Assembly (NCBI RefSeq): GCF_023078275.1
Contig: NC_062993.1
Span: 9,857,252-9,921,251 of the forward strand
Length of the DNA: 64,000 nt
Reading direction: 5' to 3'
DNA from: Leguminivora glycinivorella
Lineage: Eukaryota; Arthropoda; Insecta; Lepidoptera; Tortricidae
The number at the start of each line of letters is the position of its first letter. The stretch's first letter is position 1. The notes beneath the pieces are model-generated. The model was not told where the DNA came from. It did no database searches and worked only from the letters and a program-made list of their open reading frames with translations. The translations under genes and the position numbers were made by a program. Positions 1-9,484 of this stretch are shown in pieces.

Positions 1-217
1 TGTAACAAACAGACAGACGGACAGAGTCGCACCCACAGACCTATCATTTCGCTTACGTTTAAAGACTGCTGAAGCGTGCAAAAGAGAAGCTATCACGTAT
101 ATGATCAATTGATCATCCTATAAGTGGAAAAGAGGCAGACTACAAATGAAAAAACCTGACCGGCCGTTAGCGGCCTAGTACAATGTAAGTTAACGGATTA
201 ATCAGACCTTTCAGTGC
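1..217. other. No gene seen; repeat debris
   Basis: No coding signal. The first bases contain CAGA-type tandem bases like the tail of the CAGA-rich repeat family R seen near 55-61 kb, so this may be the end of such a repeat cut by the window edge. Confidence 0.4.
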
Positions 218-475
218 AAATAGTTGTATTTAACGCCGAGGTGGATACAGTGGTTGAACCACGAGCGAAGCGAGTGATTTCTTGCGTTTCGATTAAACTT
301 TTCCCTCATATAGAAAACGCAAAAAATGCAAAGTTATTCACGTTATCTTTTATCAATTTTAAAGCATAATTTCTTTATTCAAGAAAATTACTTTCCCACT
401 AGTGGATAAAATGCGTTTTTACCTGCTGGTATTAAAGGACAAAACACGTGTTTCCGAGCTAGTGAGGGGAAAAGC
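218..475 (-). repeat. Interspersed repeat family A, minus orientation, internally deleted
   Basis: Shares the blocks ACTAGTGGATAAAATGCG, ACAAAACACGTGTTTCCGAG and CGAGCGAAGCGAGTG with the copies near 19.1, 23.1, 24.7 and 36.6 kb. It is shorter than the roughly 430-bp copies, with the middle missing. The core of the family is bounded by short inverted ends (TTTTCCCCTCACTA), which suggests a MITE-like origin. Confidence 0.75.
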
Positions 476-1062
476 AAATTATTCACGTCATCATACATAA
501 TTTCTAAATTTATTACTCCCAATGACACTTGACATTGGTCCAGTTTTGGTCTCACTTTTGATATTCGACAGTTCTTCTTTGTCATCCTACTTCTATGGTC
601 GCACCATAAGAGTGCCTTTTGTACCTTTTTAGTACGGAACCCTATAAACAACGTTTATTAATGAAATAATGCCTTTGTTCGCATAGTTTGTTCGTCTGTT
701 TTTCGTTGTTACCATTAAATCACAAACATTTTCTTAGGTTGCGTTATTGTTATCGTCGTGAATTTTAATTTTTCACACTTGTAACTGATTACTTTGTGGC
801 GCTACTTTACCACTCTAGTGCAATAATTTGCATTTTTTGGCGTTGTCAAAAATGACGGGAAAAGCTAGAAACGGGAGGAAGCAAGTATTAAATATCACGG
901 TAGGTACGATATAGCGTCTCGCGTGGCACTTAGTGCCCGAGACAGATTTACTGACTTTTTATGTTGCTTTATAACGAACGCCGGGATATTGGAGCATAGG
1001 AGCATCCTGCGGCGTTACTTGTTTCTTTAAACATGAAATAGTTCATTACGATATAAGTGTGG
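476..1062. other. No gene or clear repeat seen
   Basis: AT-rich sequence with only short accidental open frames. I could not match it to another part of the window. Confidence 0.4.
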
Positions 1063-1315
1063 AAAGAGGAAGTTACGAATATCCGTTTCGCACGCGTGTC
1101 ATACGACGTTTTTCAGTACAGATGGCCCTATGAAGTTTCGATCTGACAAGGTGCCGTAGCCGAATGGCATTTCTGCGACGCGAAACGAAAACGAAACGCC
1201 GCGAAAGCGCAAGAGCGATAGAGATAGATATCTACGAGCGTTTCGTTTCGTACGCTATTATGTACCAAGAAATCAACCACTTTGCGTACGCGGGCAAAAA
1301 GCACCATCTGTAAGT
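1063..1315 (+). repeat. Interspersed repeat family B
   Basis: Contains TACGACGTTTTTCAGTACAG and the end block AAAAAGCACCATCTG, matching the copy at 18715-18895 and minus-strand copies at 13105-13340 and 38455-38660. A small MITE of family I (1151-1250) appears to sit inside it. Confidence 0.65.
1151..1250. mobile_element. MITE family I, partial copy
   Basis: Begins CCGTAGCCGAATGGCATTTC and continues with AAGAGCGATAG and GATATCTACGAGCG, as in the fuller copy at 27223-27360 whose two ends are inverted repeats. The right inverted end is not preserved here. Confidence 0.55.
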
Positions 1316-1316
1316 A

Positions 1317-1400
1317 CTGAACAATTTATTAACATACATACTTACTTCACGCCGGTATTCCCAAACGGGATGGGCAGAGCATGTGAAACTGTGAAAGAAA
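1317..1400 (-). repeat. Fragment of non-LTR tail family H
   Basis: Reverse complement resembles the end of the repeats at 22695-22870 and 37915-38075: a CATACATAC tail followed by a GGGATGGGCAGAGCATGTG-like block. Confidence 0.5.
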
Positions 1401-1499
1401 ACGAAATTGTGATATTGCAGTTACAGGTTGCGAGCCCATCGCCTACACCACAACGATAAGAGAGGGATCTGTCGAGTCGTCACCACATTTAATTATTTC

Positions 1500-1650
1500 A
1501 ATATTATTTATTTATTATTATTTAGAGCCCAATGTGTCCCACTGCTGGGCAAAGGCCTCCCCCCTCCTTTTCCACTCGTCCCTGTTTGGAGCAATATCTG
1601 TCCAACCTTTCAAAAAGGAGTCCAAGTTATCCCGCCATCGCCGACAATAT
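1500..1650 (-). pseudogene. Non-LTR retrotransposon 3' fragment
   Basis: The block around GCCCAATGTGTCCCACTGCTG and 'GGCAAAGGCCTCCCC' is a familiar 3' portion of lepidopteran RTE-like LINEs, here in minus orientation. A related plus-strand piece (GTCCAGCAGTGGACGAGG) is at 57903-57962. No usable reading frame remains. Assignment rests on recall of the motif. Confidence 0.45.
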
Positions 1651-1809
1651 ATTATGGCACTTTAAAATTTAAATTAGTACCTAGTGCATTTTCAAAAAAT
1701 ATTAACCCTTTCATTGAGTAAATTAATGCATGGAAACTTAGAAACTAATTTTCAAATAGCAAACATCGCTTTAGTATGAACTCAGTCAAGATTTTATCAC
1801 ACTTCTAAC

Positions 1810-2385
1810 AATGGTGATCAAAGTATACATATATGAAAGAGGCGCGTTCCTACGCACACAGTCTAAGCTCGTGTAGGTGAACGCGTACCTACTACCATGC
1901 TTGTATGAGTGAGGTATGACAAGTCGACTGGTCGCGTTTTTGACTGTGAAGATAGACTGCGGACGGCACTTTCAGCGGGGAGCGGAGTGGCCATACTGTA
2001 CGATCATCATCATCATCCTTGCGTTATCCCGGCATTTGCCACGGCTCATGGGAGCCTGGGGTCCGCTTTGACAACTAATCCCAAGATTTGGCGTAGGCAC
2101 TAGTTTTACGAAAGCGACTGCCATCTCTGACCTTCCAACCCGAAGGATAACTAGACCTTATTGGAATTAGTCCGGTTTCCTCACGATGTTTTCCTTCACC
2201 GAAAAGCGACTGGAAAATATCAAATGACATTTCGCACATAAGTTCAGAAAAACTCATTCGTACGAGCCGGGTTCGAACCCGCGACCACCGGATCGAAAGT
2301 CGCACGCTCTTACCGCTAGGCCACCAAGTCCACCAACACTGCCGGCCATACTGTACGATATTAACTCTTTATTATACTGTGCTTT
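1810..2385. repeat. Interspersed repeat family C, split by a SINE
   Basis: 1810-2004 and 2344-2385 form one repeat (ATATGAAAGAGGCGCGTTCC ... TTTATTATACTGTGC) interrupted by a SINE. A second copy at 26840-27165 is split by a different element (MITE family D). The class of the host repeat is not clear to me. Confidence 0.7.
2005..2343 (-). mobile_element. tRNA-derived SINE with 16-bp target-site duplication
   Basis: The minus strand starts with a tRNA-like head carrying an A-box-like stretch (GGCCTAGCGGTAAGAGCG) and a B box (GGGTTCGAAC), followed by a tRNA-unrelated body and a GATGATGATG tail. It is flanked by a perfect direct repeat GGCCATACTGTACGAT at 1989-2004 and 2344-2359. RNA polymerase III transcription from the internal boxes followed by LINE-assisted retrotransposition is the expected mode for such elements. 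Related copies lie at 24876-25300, 58545-58740 and 61625-61929. Confidence 0.85.
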
Positions 2386-2841
2386 TATTGAAGGATTGAC
2401 ATTAGCAGACTAAGGCTTTGCTAAACTAGATATACGCGAACACTGAACGAAATCATGTTTAATACATACGGAATCGCAGACTGCCGCCGATGATGTAGCG
2501 AAGTCCACAGAGTATAAACACTGGCAGAGGTAAATTGCTAAGATGACATAACATTTTTTCAAGTCTTCTTTTTTATTAATTTTTAGAGTTCACATTACCA
2601 CATTCACTGTGTAAAAAGTCCAAATCGCACGTCTACACTGTTTAATTACTGCATGAAACACGCACTTCTAATATTAGAAGGTTAAAAATCGAATACATAT
2701 TCGTTTTATAGATTAAATGTTATTTTCTTGCTTGATGCATGCATTTGTCAAATATTTAAGTGTCATTAATTGACAAGTTAACTTTTTCTTCTTTATCTCG
2801 CCTTAACGTTGTCATGTTGTCGCCTTTGAACCCCGAAAAAG

Positions 2842-2879
2842 GTCATAAATCTATAAAACGGTTTTTATAGATTTATGAC
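2842..2879. repeat. Short near-perfect hairpin
   Basis: Two arms of about 18 bp (GTCATAAATCTATAAAAC and its reverse complement, one extra T in the right arm) around a minimal loop. It lies 32 bp left of the larger foldback at 2912-3127. Confidence 0.7.
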
Positions 2880-2911
2880 ATTTACATCCCTTCTCTCATA
2901 TTTATTGACAA

Positions 2912-3127
2912 TGGCAGTGTAACAGTAGATGTTACTTTTATTCTTAGGCCAATAGTCCACTATCATATGTTTATCATAGAAATATGATCATATGTCTGTA
3001 TGCCTCCCTTTTTCTCCAATGTGAAGAAAAAGGATGGCAAGTTGCCTATGATCATATTTCTATGATAAACATATGATAGTGGACTATCGGCCTAAGAATA
3101 AAAGTAGCATCTACTGTTACACTGCCA
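2912..3127. mobile_element. Foldback MITE with long terminal inverted repeats
   Basis: The ends TGGCAGTGTAACAGTAGATG and the matching inverted end at 3108-3127 extend into arms of about 85 bp, including CTATCATATGTTTATCATAG on both sides, around a short unique loop. No coding capacity. No convincing target duplication was seen, so the superfamily is open. Confidence 0.8.
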
Positions 3128-5159
3128 AGCACTGTAGTCGGGTAGCGATAACTTTTGAGGTTTCGATAATATTCATGTTGCTTATTTTTTGCATATAGTT
3201 TTTAGACTATTGATCAAATATAAAAATAATGTTTTGTGCGTTCCTAGGTACTTGCTTAGCACGAACTTTAGGTATTTCTCTTTTTAAGCAGTGTTCAGTC
3301 AAAAAAATATTCGAGAAGAAATTATTTGTATTTGTCTAAAAACAAAGTGGTTGCCGATGTATATATGGATTTTGTGCAATTTTCATCCATGGGTTTAATG
3401 ATATTCAAAAAAATTCTAATATTGATCCTAAAACCCTTAAAAAAATATTAGAGTCAGTAAGTGAAGTCTTGTACGATTCAGGGCATTAAAATATCTTATT
3501 TTTTTAAAAGTGTGCGACATTCATAGATTGCTTTTATTTAAAAAAAATATTTTGTAATAAAAACCCGTTCAAATCCTCAAAAAATTTTTCATGTTCATAA
3601 GTTGACGTCTATATTATTATAATATAATATCGAGTCATCAAATTTAATTTGTGCGGTTTTGATCAATGGGTTTTCAATATTTGACGATATTTCAATAGCA
3701 AAGTATTTTAAATTTTCGCGCAGTGTGGCGCGCAACCGATAACCAATCAGGTTGGCGCGTGTCACTGGCGCGACGCCGCGCTGCCTCGCGGCGTAAGTAC
3801 ATACGTCTCGTGCTCAGTCATGCATAATTTAGGGTTGCCAGATGTTCGGGATTTGACGGGATTCTCCCAATTTTTTGCATGTCTTCCCAATTAAAACTTA
3901 CACATATATTACTGAACTTTATTTTATTACATTATTAACGACAAGACCAATCTGTATATTTCGAAAACACGTGAAGGTATCGCATCGAAAATATGATTTC
4001 ATTTTACATTTCCCTACGAAATCCTCGTAATTGCGGTAAATTCGCCTTTATCCCAATATGGGGTAAATTTGATCCAGTGTCCTATTCATACACCGTGATT
4101 AGATTTATTATTGTAACTATTAATTTCAGTTATTCGTTACACAATACAGGGTGTAATTTTTATAACGGGAAGTATTTAAGGAAGTGATTAACTGATCATA
4201 GAGCTGATGCAAAACCCAAAAAGAGTAACGTTTTTTTTTCTATATTTTCCTAGATTTCCAATTATAATGCAAATTAAACGCACGGCGGTACAGTAAATGG
4301 AGTATAAAATCTTTCGCGATTTCTTTCCCAAATTTAGTTCTGCCAGGCACTATTGTCACAAAATGGACGACAAACCAGGTGTGTATGTATACACTGTGTT
4401 TTTAATGAATTCCGTTAACTTTAAGGAAAGGTTCTTTAGGTCAAAAACAATTGTTTATCTATGAATCTATATCTTTATATATGAATTATCTATCGTTTCT
4501 TGATCAAATCAGGGAAATATTGCAAAAAGGCCAGGTCAGAAGTACTCGAAACCGACGAGCGTGTATGAGAAACGTTATGAAAGTGTGTGAAGTGAAAGTG
4601 GTTTGTCAGGATCGTAGTAAATGGAAATCCGTGATCTCTGCCTACCCCTATGTATGTATGTTATCTATGAAACCAGCGTCTTAACTTGTACGGTTATCGA
4701 TCTATTTAAAAAAATAAATTTAATTACTGGACACGTGTGTGACATCCTATAAAATTTCCTAAAGTTAAATCCGTGTGAGAAACAAGAATAAAATAACATT
4801 CAACCAGTGTCTAGTAATTGACGTCACATGTCATAATAAATAGTATTCTGAAAGTATAAAGGCCGTACTACACTTTTTTTTACTACACTAATTGATTCAT
4901 TAAATTTATTTTTTAATTACTTTCTTTTTCTTAGAGAAATTAATTGTAATTCACCTAAGCAAACTTCCCTTAAAGTTAACGGATATCAATAAAAACACGT
5001 CGTATACCAGGTGGTTCCCGATAATGAACCTAACTGCATGTCGAATTTCATGAAAAACGAAAAAAAAAACACGGTGTATGAGTCATACAGTCAAATTAGA
5101 CTAACTTGGTTCTTGCTTAGAAATAAAGTCATACCGTTGTATAAACTACTTACGTAGGT
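3128..5159. other. No gene seen
   Basis: AT-rich sequence with homopolymer runs. A short GC-rich block near 3720-3800 has several GGCGCG motifs. No recognisable coding region or repeat copy was found by eye. Confidence 0.35.
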
Positions 5160-5244
5160 ACCTTAAAGACAATTGACAGATTTTGACAGTTTTGATTCAA
5201 AATGTCATTTTGACAGTTTTGGCCCAAAATATAGTTTTGACAGT

Positions 5245-5296
<52 letters not shown>

Positions 5297-5548
5297 GATG
5301 ATCAAGATGATGTTTTGACAGAGTTGACCCAAAATGTCAATTTGACAATTTTGAGCACAAATGCCAAGTTGATCGTTTTAACCCAAAATGTATTAATTAA
5401 ATGTATGTATTTGACATTTTTGACCCAAAATTTCATTTTTACATTTTTGGACAAAAGTGACATTTTGACATTGTTAACCCAAAGGGCAATATGACCGAAT
5501 TGACACAATGCAATTTTGACAGTTTTGACCAAAATATCAATTTGACAG
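5160..5548. repeat. Degenerate TTTTGACAG minisatellite, left part
   Basis: Repeated TTTTGACAG, TTTTGACCC and AAAATGTCA blocks in imperfect units of about 26 bp. The same array resumes at 12090 on the far side of the BEL element, so both parts were one array before that insertion. Apparent open frames here are only translations of the repeat. Confidence 0.85.
5245..5310. repeat. (GAT)n microsatellite
   Basis: A near-pure GAT run, slightly degenerate at its right end, embedded in the minisatellite. Confidence 0.95.
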
Positions 5549-6012
5549 TGTTCCGTCGAGGAACAGAGATTTTTAGTTTTAATTTCTTTTCTTGACATAG
5601 TTAAATAGTTATTTCATTTTCATACATACAAGGCAACACAATTTTGAAAGAATACTTTTTTCCATGTATATGTAGCACAGTTTTTTGGAGCTGGCAATTA
5701 CAGAAGTCCCAAAGCGACTTTCCGGTGCCCCACCACGCCACCTGGCGGATATATAGAAAAAACTCTCTCTTCGACCGTGCGAGCGCCATGATCTGCGCTC
5801 CCGTTATTACGAATTAAAAAATAGTTATCGGTGCACCGGCGCGACACAAACGTGAAAATTGACATTTTAAGTGATATTCCGACCAGTGACCTAAGCTTCC
5901 GTTTATATGTGACAATCGTTTTAGTGTGAGGATTTTCCCAAAGTGTTTCCACGTGGCCCCACAAGCGCCTCTGGACAAATGTAAGTAGCCTCACCAATTA
6001 AACGCCGCTACA
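5549..6012 (+). repeat. 5' LTR of BEL/Pao element
   Basis: 464 bp, TGTTCCGTCG ... GCCGCTACA, matching 11626-12089 throughout as far as I compared. Transcription start and polyadenylation signals of the element are expected here. No clear TGG-initiated primer binding site follows. Confidence 0.93.
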
Positions 6013-6161
6013 TATAGTTTTTTGATCCGTTCGATCCGGATTTTTCTTTCTCACGTTGTGTTGCCCGTGTATTTTGCGGTATTACGTACCCATCATTCCA
6101 ATTACATACGTTTGTAGTTCAATTTTTCATTGTAATTTCCGCCATCTTTGCTCACGGCAAA

Positions 6162-8285
6162 ATGGTACCGAATCCTACAGACGGTGTCGAAACCGACACA
6201 TCGTGTATGACACAAGATTTATTCGAGCGAGATCTAATTCTCGACGAATTAAAACGAACATTACAGTTCGCAGCAACGAATATAGAACAATTTCGTTCAA
6301 GAACTTCCGATTTAACAGCGCACCAGCGAAAGTTTACCAAAATTCAAACTAAGATCGAAAAGGCATTAATTAAGTCTAATAGCTTCAACAAAGAAGCCAA
6401 CATTAAGATTCGAAATGATTTCAACGATTTATATTACGCGATAGTTACGCATTTAAATAACCTAAAGGAGGTAGATGTAGAAAAGCGGCGAGCGAGCCGC
6501 ATTCCTGTGCCTAGCCAACACGACACGTTTATGAACGACCGTCGAAACTTGCCTAAATTGTCGCTTCCTGAATTTCACGGTGAACCTACGGGCTGGCCCG
6601 CCTTTTTCGACTTATTTCAATCGTTGGTCCACAACAACAATGCCTACACTGACGCGGAAAAGTTTAGGTATTTACTACTTTCGGTTAAAAACGAACCATT
6701 TAATTTAATTAAATCAATTCCCATAACGGAAAGTAATTATTCAATTGCGATCGATGTTCTAAAATCCCGTTATGACAACAAACGCATTATTGCGTCACAA
6801 CATCTAGATAAATTATTCGATATCGATTCTTGTTCCGCGCGCTCATCAGTTGTTGCTATGCGAAATTTGCTTAATGTTTACCACGAAAATATTAAAGCAC
6901 TTGAAGTTTTGGAGTTTCCGGTTAAAGAATGGGACTTCGTTCTGTTAAATTTATTATTACGTAAAATTCCCGTTAATACGCGAAAAGAATATGAACGTTC
7001 TTTAACCAACCCAAGTGAAATACCTAAAGTCCAAACCTTAATAACATTCTTAGAGCGCGAACTTACGGCGGAACAGATGATTACAGTTTCCCATATACAG
7101 TCCACAAAAAATAATTCCTTAAGTACAACAAATAAAAATAATTTAATTTCAAATCAAATTACACCTAAACGGGTTTTAATTACGAATACGTCAGACCAAA
7201 CTCGACCGTATGTCGATACGAATAAGGTTCGATCTTGCGTGAAGTGCAAAGGCTCGCATGCCCTTCACAAATGTTTGGAGTTTTTAAATTTGTCTACTAA
7301 AGATAGATTCACATTTGTTCAAACAAATAACATTTGTTATAATTGTTTATGTTCCGGACATGACTTACGTAATTGTAAATCAAGTTTTAAGTGTCGTAAG
7401 TGCAATAAGAAGCACCACACCTTAATTCATTTAGATTCGGACCTTACGCGTACGCGACCCTTCCCGGCGAACAATGAAGCCGCGGAACTAGTTGCCGTCT
7501 CGCTCGCTCTAACGGAGCAGTCGCAGCCCGGCGCGGGCGCTGTCCCGAGCCCATCAGCTGTTCACGGCGTGAATCAAAATAATCTAGGTTTAGGTATTGA
7601 GCCTCATACGGTGTTACTGTCAACTGCGTTGGTTGACCTTTATTACGAAGGTAATAAAATTGCTACAATTCGTTGTATGTTAGACGGGGGCTCACAAGCA
7701 GCTCTTATTACTGAATCGTGTATGCAACGATTAAATTTACCGCGACGAAATGTCAGCGAGCCGTTGGTAGGTGTCGGTGATTTACCGCTCAACCCTAGGG
7801 GTACCTTCGTGTGCTCAATTTCGCCCAAGGGCAAACAAAGTCCAAGTATTCCTTTGGAGGCTACTATTTTGTCAAAATTAACCCGTCAAATGCCTAGTGT
7901 ACCACTAGCACCGTACGGGGAATGGCCTCATTTGCAAGGGCTCGCTCTAGCCGACCCTGAATTTCATAAACCTCAGCCGGTTGACATGATACTTGGCGAG
8001 GACATTTTAATGGATGTCATTCGCGAGGGTATAGTCAGGGGTAAACCTGGCACACCCACAGCAATCAATAGTGTATTTGGTTATTTACTAGGGGTAAAGT
8101 CAACTTTACTTCTAATATTTCGACTCCACGCCATACTTGTTTTACGTCGTTCGACAACGACAATCTCGAGAAGTTTTGGGAGCTGGAGTCAGTTCCAGAG
8201 ATGCGGAGTTACACTCCCGAAGAAAAGCTATGCGAATCCTTTTTCCAAAGGACGCATACGCGCGATGAGACAGGGCGATACATAG
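6162..8285 (+). CDS. BEL/Pao gag and protease part of the polyprotein
   Basis: 707 residues as an open frame. The N-terminal two thirds are a Pao-type gag with a coiled-coil-like start. Cysteine motifs follow at about residues 357-366 (CVKCKGSH) and 392-423 (CYNCLCSGHDLRNC, then CRKCNKKHH), i.e. zinc knuckles. A retropepsin-like core with LDGGSQ is near residue 508 and MILGEDI lies further on. The last 60 or so residues are not family-like: the frame that continues the polyprotein takes over close to a G run at about 8091-8094. I therefore treat the C-terminus after roughly 8090 as out-of-frame. The start at 6162 is the first ATG of a long frame, 150 bp after the LTR. Confidence 0.85.
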   Translation: MVPNPTDGVETDTSCMTQDLFERDLILDELKRTLQFAATNIEQFRSRTSDLTAHQRKFTKIQTKIEKALIKSNSFNKEANIKIRNDFNDLYYAIVTHLNNLKEVDVEKRRASRIPVPSQHDTFMNDRRNLPKLSLPEFHGEPTGWPAFFDLFQSLVHNNNAYTDAEKFRYLLLSVKNEPFNLIKSIPITESNYSIAIDVLKSRYDNKRIIASQHLDKLFDIDSCSARSSVVAMRNLLNVYHENIKALEVLEFPVKEWDFVLLNLLLRKIPVNTRKEYERSLTNPSEIPKVQTLITFLERELTAEQMITVSHIQSTKNNSLSTTNKNNLISNQITPKRVLITNTSDQTRPYVDTNKVRSCVKCKGSHALHKCLEFLNLSTKDRFTFVQTNNICYNCLCSGHDLRNCKSSFKCRKCNKKHHTLIHLDSDLTRTRPFPANNEAAELVAVSLALTEQSQPGAGAVPSPSAVHGVNQNNLGLGIEPHTVLLSTALVDLYYEGNKIATIRCMLDGGSQAALITESCMQRLNLPRRNVSEPLVGVGDLPLNPRGTFVCSISPKGKQSPSIPLEATILSKLTRQMPSVPLAPYGEWPHLQGLALADPEFHKPQPVDMILGEDILMDVIREGIVRGKPGTPTAINSVFGYLLGVKSTLLLIFRLHAILVLRRSTTTISRSFGSWSQFQRCGVTLPKKSYANPFSKGRIRAMRQGDT

Positions 8286-9484
8286 TTGCTCTGCCATTCA
8301 AGCCCGATGCACCGCCCCTCGGCGAGTCTCGGCAAATTGCTCTAGCACGTTTCCACAAACTGGAATACCGTCTAGAACGAAACCCCCAGCTGAAGGCGGA
8401 GTATCACGCGTGCCTCCAGGAGTATGTGGATCTTAACCACATGGAGCTCGCGGACGATAACCCCGCTGGCGCGAGTTATTACATCCCGCACCACTCGGTG
8501 TCGAAGATTTCCGACACTACCCGAACTCGTGTTGTCTATGATGCTGGTTGTCGCACAACGAGTGGCTACGCGCTCAATGATGCGTTGCTAAAAGGGCCTA
8601 AGTTACACTTAGACATAGTAGATGTACTTCTAAAATTTCGAGTACATAAAGTTGCATTTTGTTCTGATATTAAACAAATGTATCGGAATATTCTTGTACG
8701 TGAGAGTGATAGGGACTTTCAGCGCATCCTGTGGCGCAAGTCGCCAGAGGAACCTCTGCGCGATTATAGGCTGCGTACCGTTACTTTTGGTATCAGTAGT
8801 TCCCCTTATCTCGCCTTGCGCACAATTAAACAGCTCGCGCATGACGAAGCCGAGCGTTTCCCGCTCGCCTCGCCAGTCCTCCTAAATGACGTGTTCGTCG
8901 ACGATGTGGTGACCGGCGCAGATACCTTAGCCGAAGCCCTCAATCTGCAGCAGGAGCTGATAGGTATTTGTGCCACGGCCGGGTTCGAATTGCGAAAGTG
9001 GCAAAGTAACTCGCCAGCCATTCTCGCTGCCACGCGACCGACAGAGTTTCATGGTGAGCGGCGCGAAAATGTTCATTTTGCCGAAATGGAAAATGACAAA
9101 GGGGTCAAGGTCCTTGGACTTCAATGGAATCCAAGATCTGACGCATTTAGTTTCAAAGTTCAAAGTTCTTCGCAGGCCTGTACAAAGCGGGCGATTCTTT
9201 CCGAAATTGCAAAAATTTACGACCCCCTCGGGTTATTATCTCCGGTGACATTGTTTGCCAAACATTTAATTCAATTGCTATGGTTAGCCAAAATTTCCTG
9301 GGACTCAGAACCCCTATCGATATTATTAACTCATGGACGAGTTTTATTAACGAGCTACCGCTCCTATCGCAAATTTCTTTTCCTCGTCATATTTTCAATA
9401 CTGACGACTTCGATTCAATCGAAATTCACGGATTTGCCGACGCAAGCAAAATTGCATACGCAGCATGTGTTTATATACGTCTGA
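8201..9484 (+). CDS. BEL/Pao reverse transcriptase segment
   Basis: An open frame carrying the reverse transcriptase of the BEL polyprotein. Visible landmarks are RTHTRDETGRY near the start, FCSDIKQMYRNI (palm, first catalytic aspartate), TFGISSSPYLA and the active-site box FVDDVVTG at about residues 230-237. The true frame extends upstream of the first ATG (to about 8095), since the residues before it also fit the family. After about 9300 the family-like sequence switches to another frame, so the last 50 or so residues are spurious. The product would copy element RNA into DNA in cytoplasmic particles if translated as part of the polyprotein. Confidence 0.85.
   Translation: MRSYTPEEKLCESFFQRTHTRDETGRYIVALPFKPDAPPLGESRQIALARFHKLEYRLERNPQLKAEYHACLQEYVDLNHMELADDNPAGASYYIPHHSVSKISDTTRTRVVYDAGCRTTSGYALNDALLKGPKLHLDIVDVLLKFRVHKVAFCSDIKQMYRNILVRESDRDFQRILWRKSPEEPLRDYRLRTVTFGISSSPYLALRTIKQLAHDEAERFPLASPVLLNDVFVDDVVTGADTLAEALNLQQELIGICATAGFELRKWQSNSPAILAATRPTEFHGERRENVHFAEMENDKGVKVLGLQWNPRSDAFSFKVQSSSQACTKRAILSEIAKIYDPLGLLSPVTLFAKHLIQLLWLAKISWDSEPLSILLTHGRVLLTSYRSYRKFLFLVIFSILTTSIQSKFTDLPTQAKLHTQHVFIYV

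Noticed and set aside
1909..2305. Short frames on both strands near 2 kb
   Set aside because: They lie in a SINE and its flanking repeat.
5183..5598. Open frames on both strands rich in Asp, Ile or VLTQN repeats
   Set aside because: They are translations of the GAT microsatellite and the TTTTGACAG minisatellite.
5601..5997. Minus-strand frames repeated at 11678-12074
   Set aside because: They lie in the two BEL LTRs and have no protein resemblance; duplication simply reflects the LTR pair.
8085..8100. Programmed -1 ribosomal frameshift in the BEL element
   Set aside because: No canonical slippery heptamer is seen, BEL elements usually use one frame, and a second unrelated break occurs near 9300.
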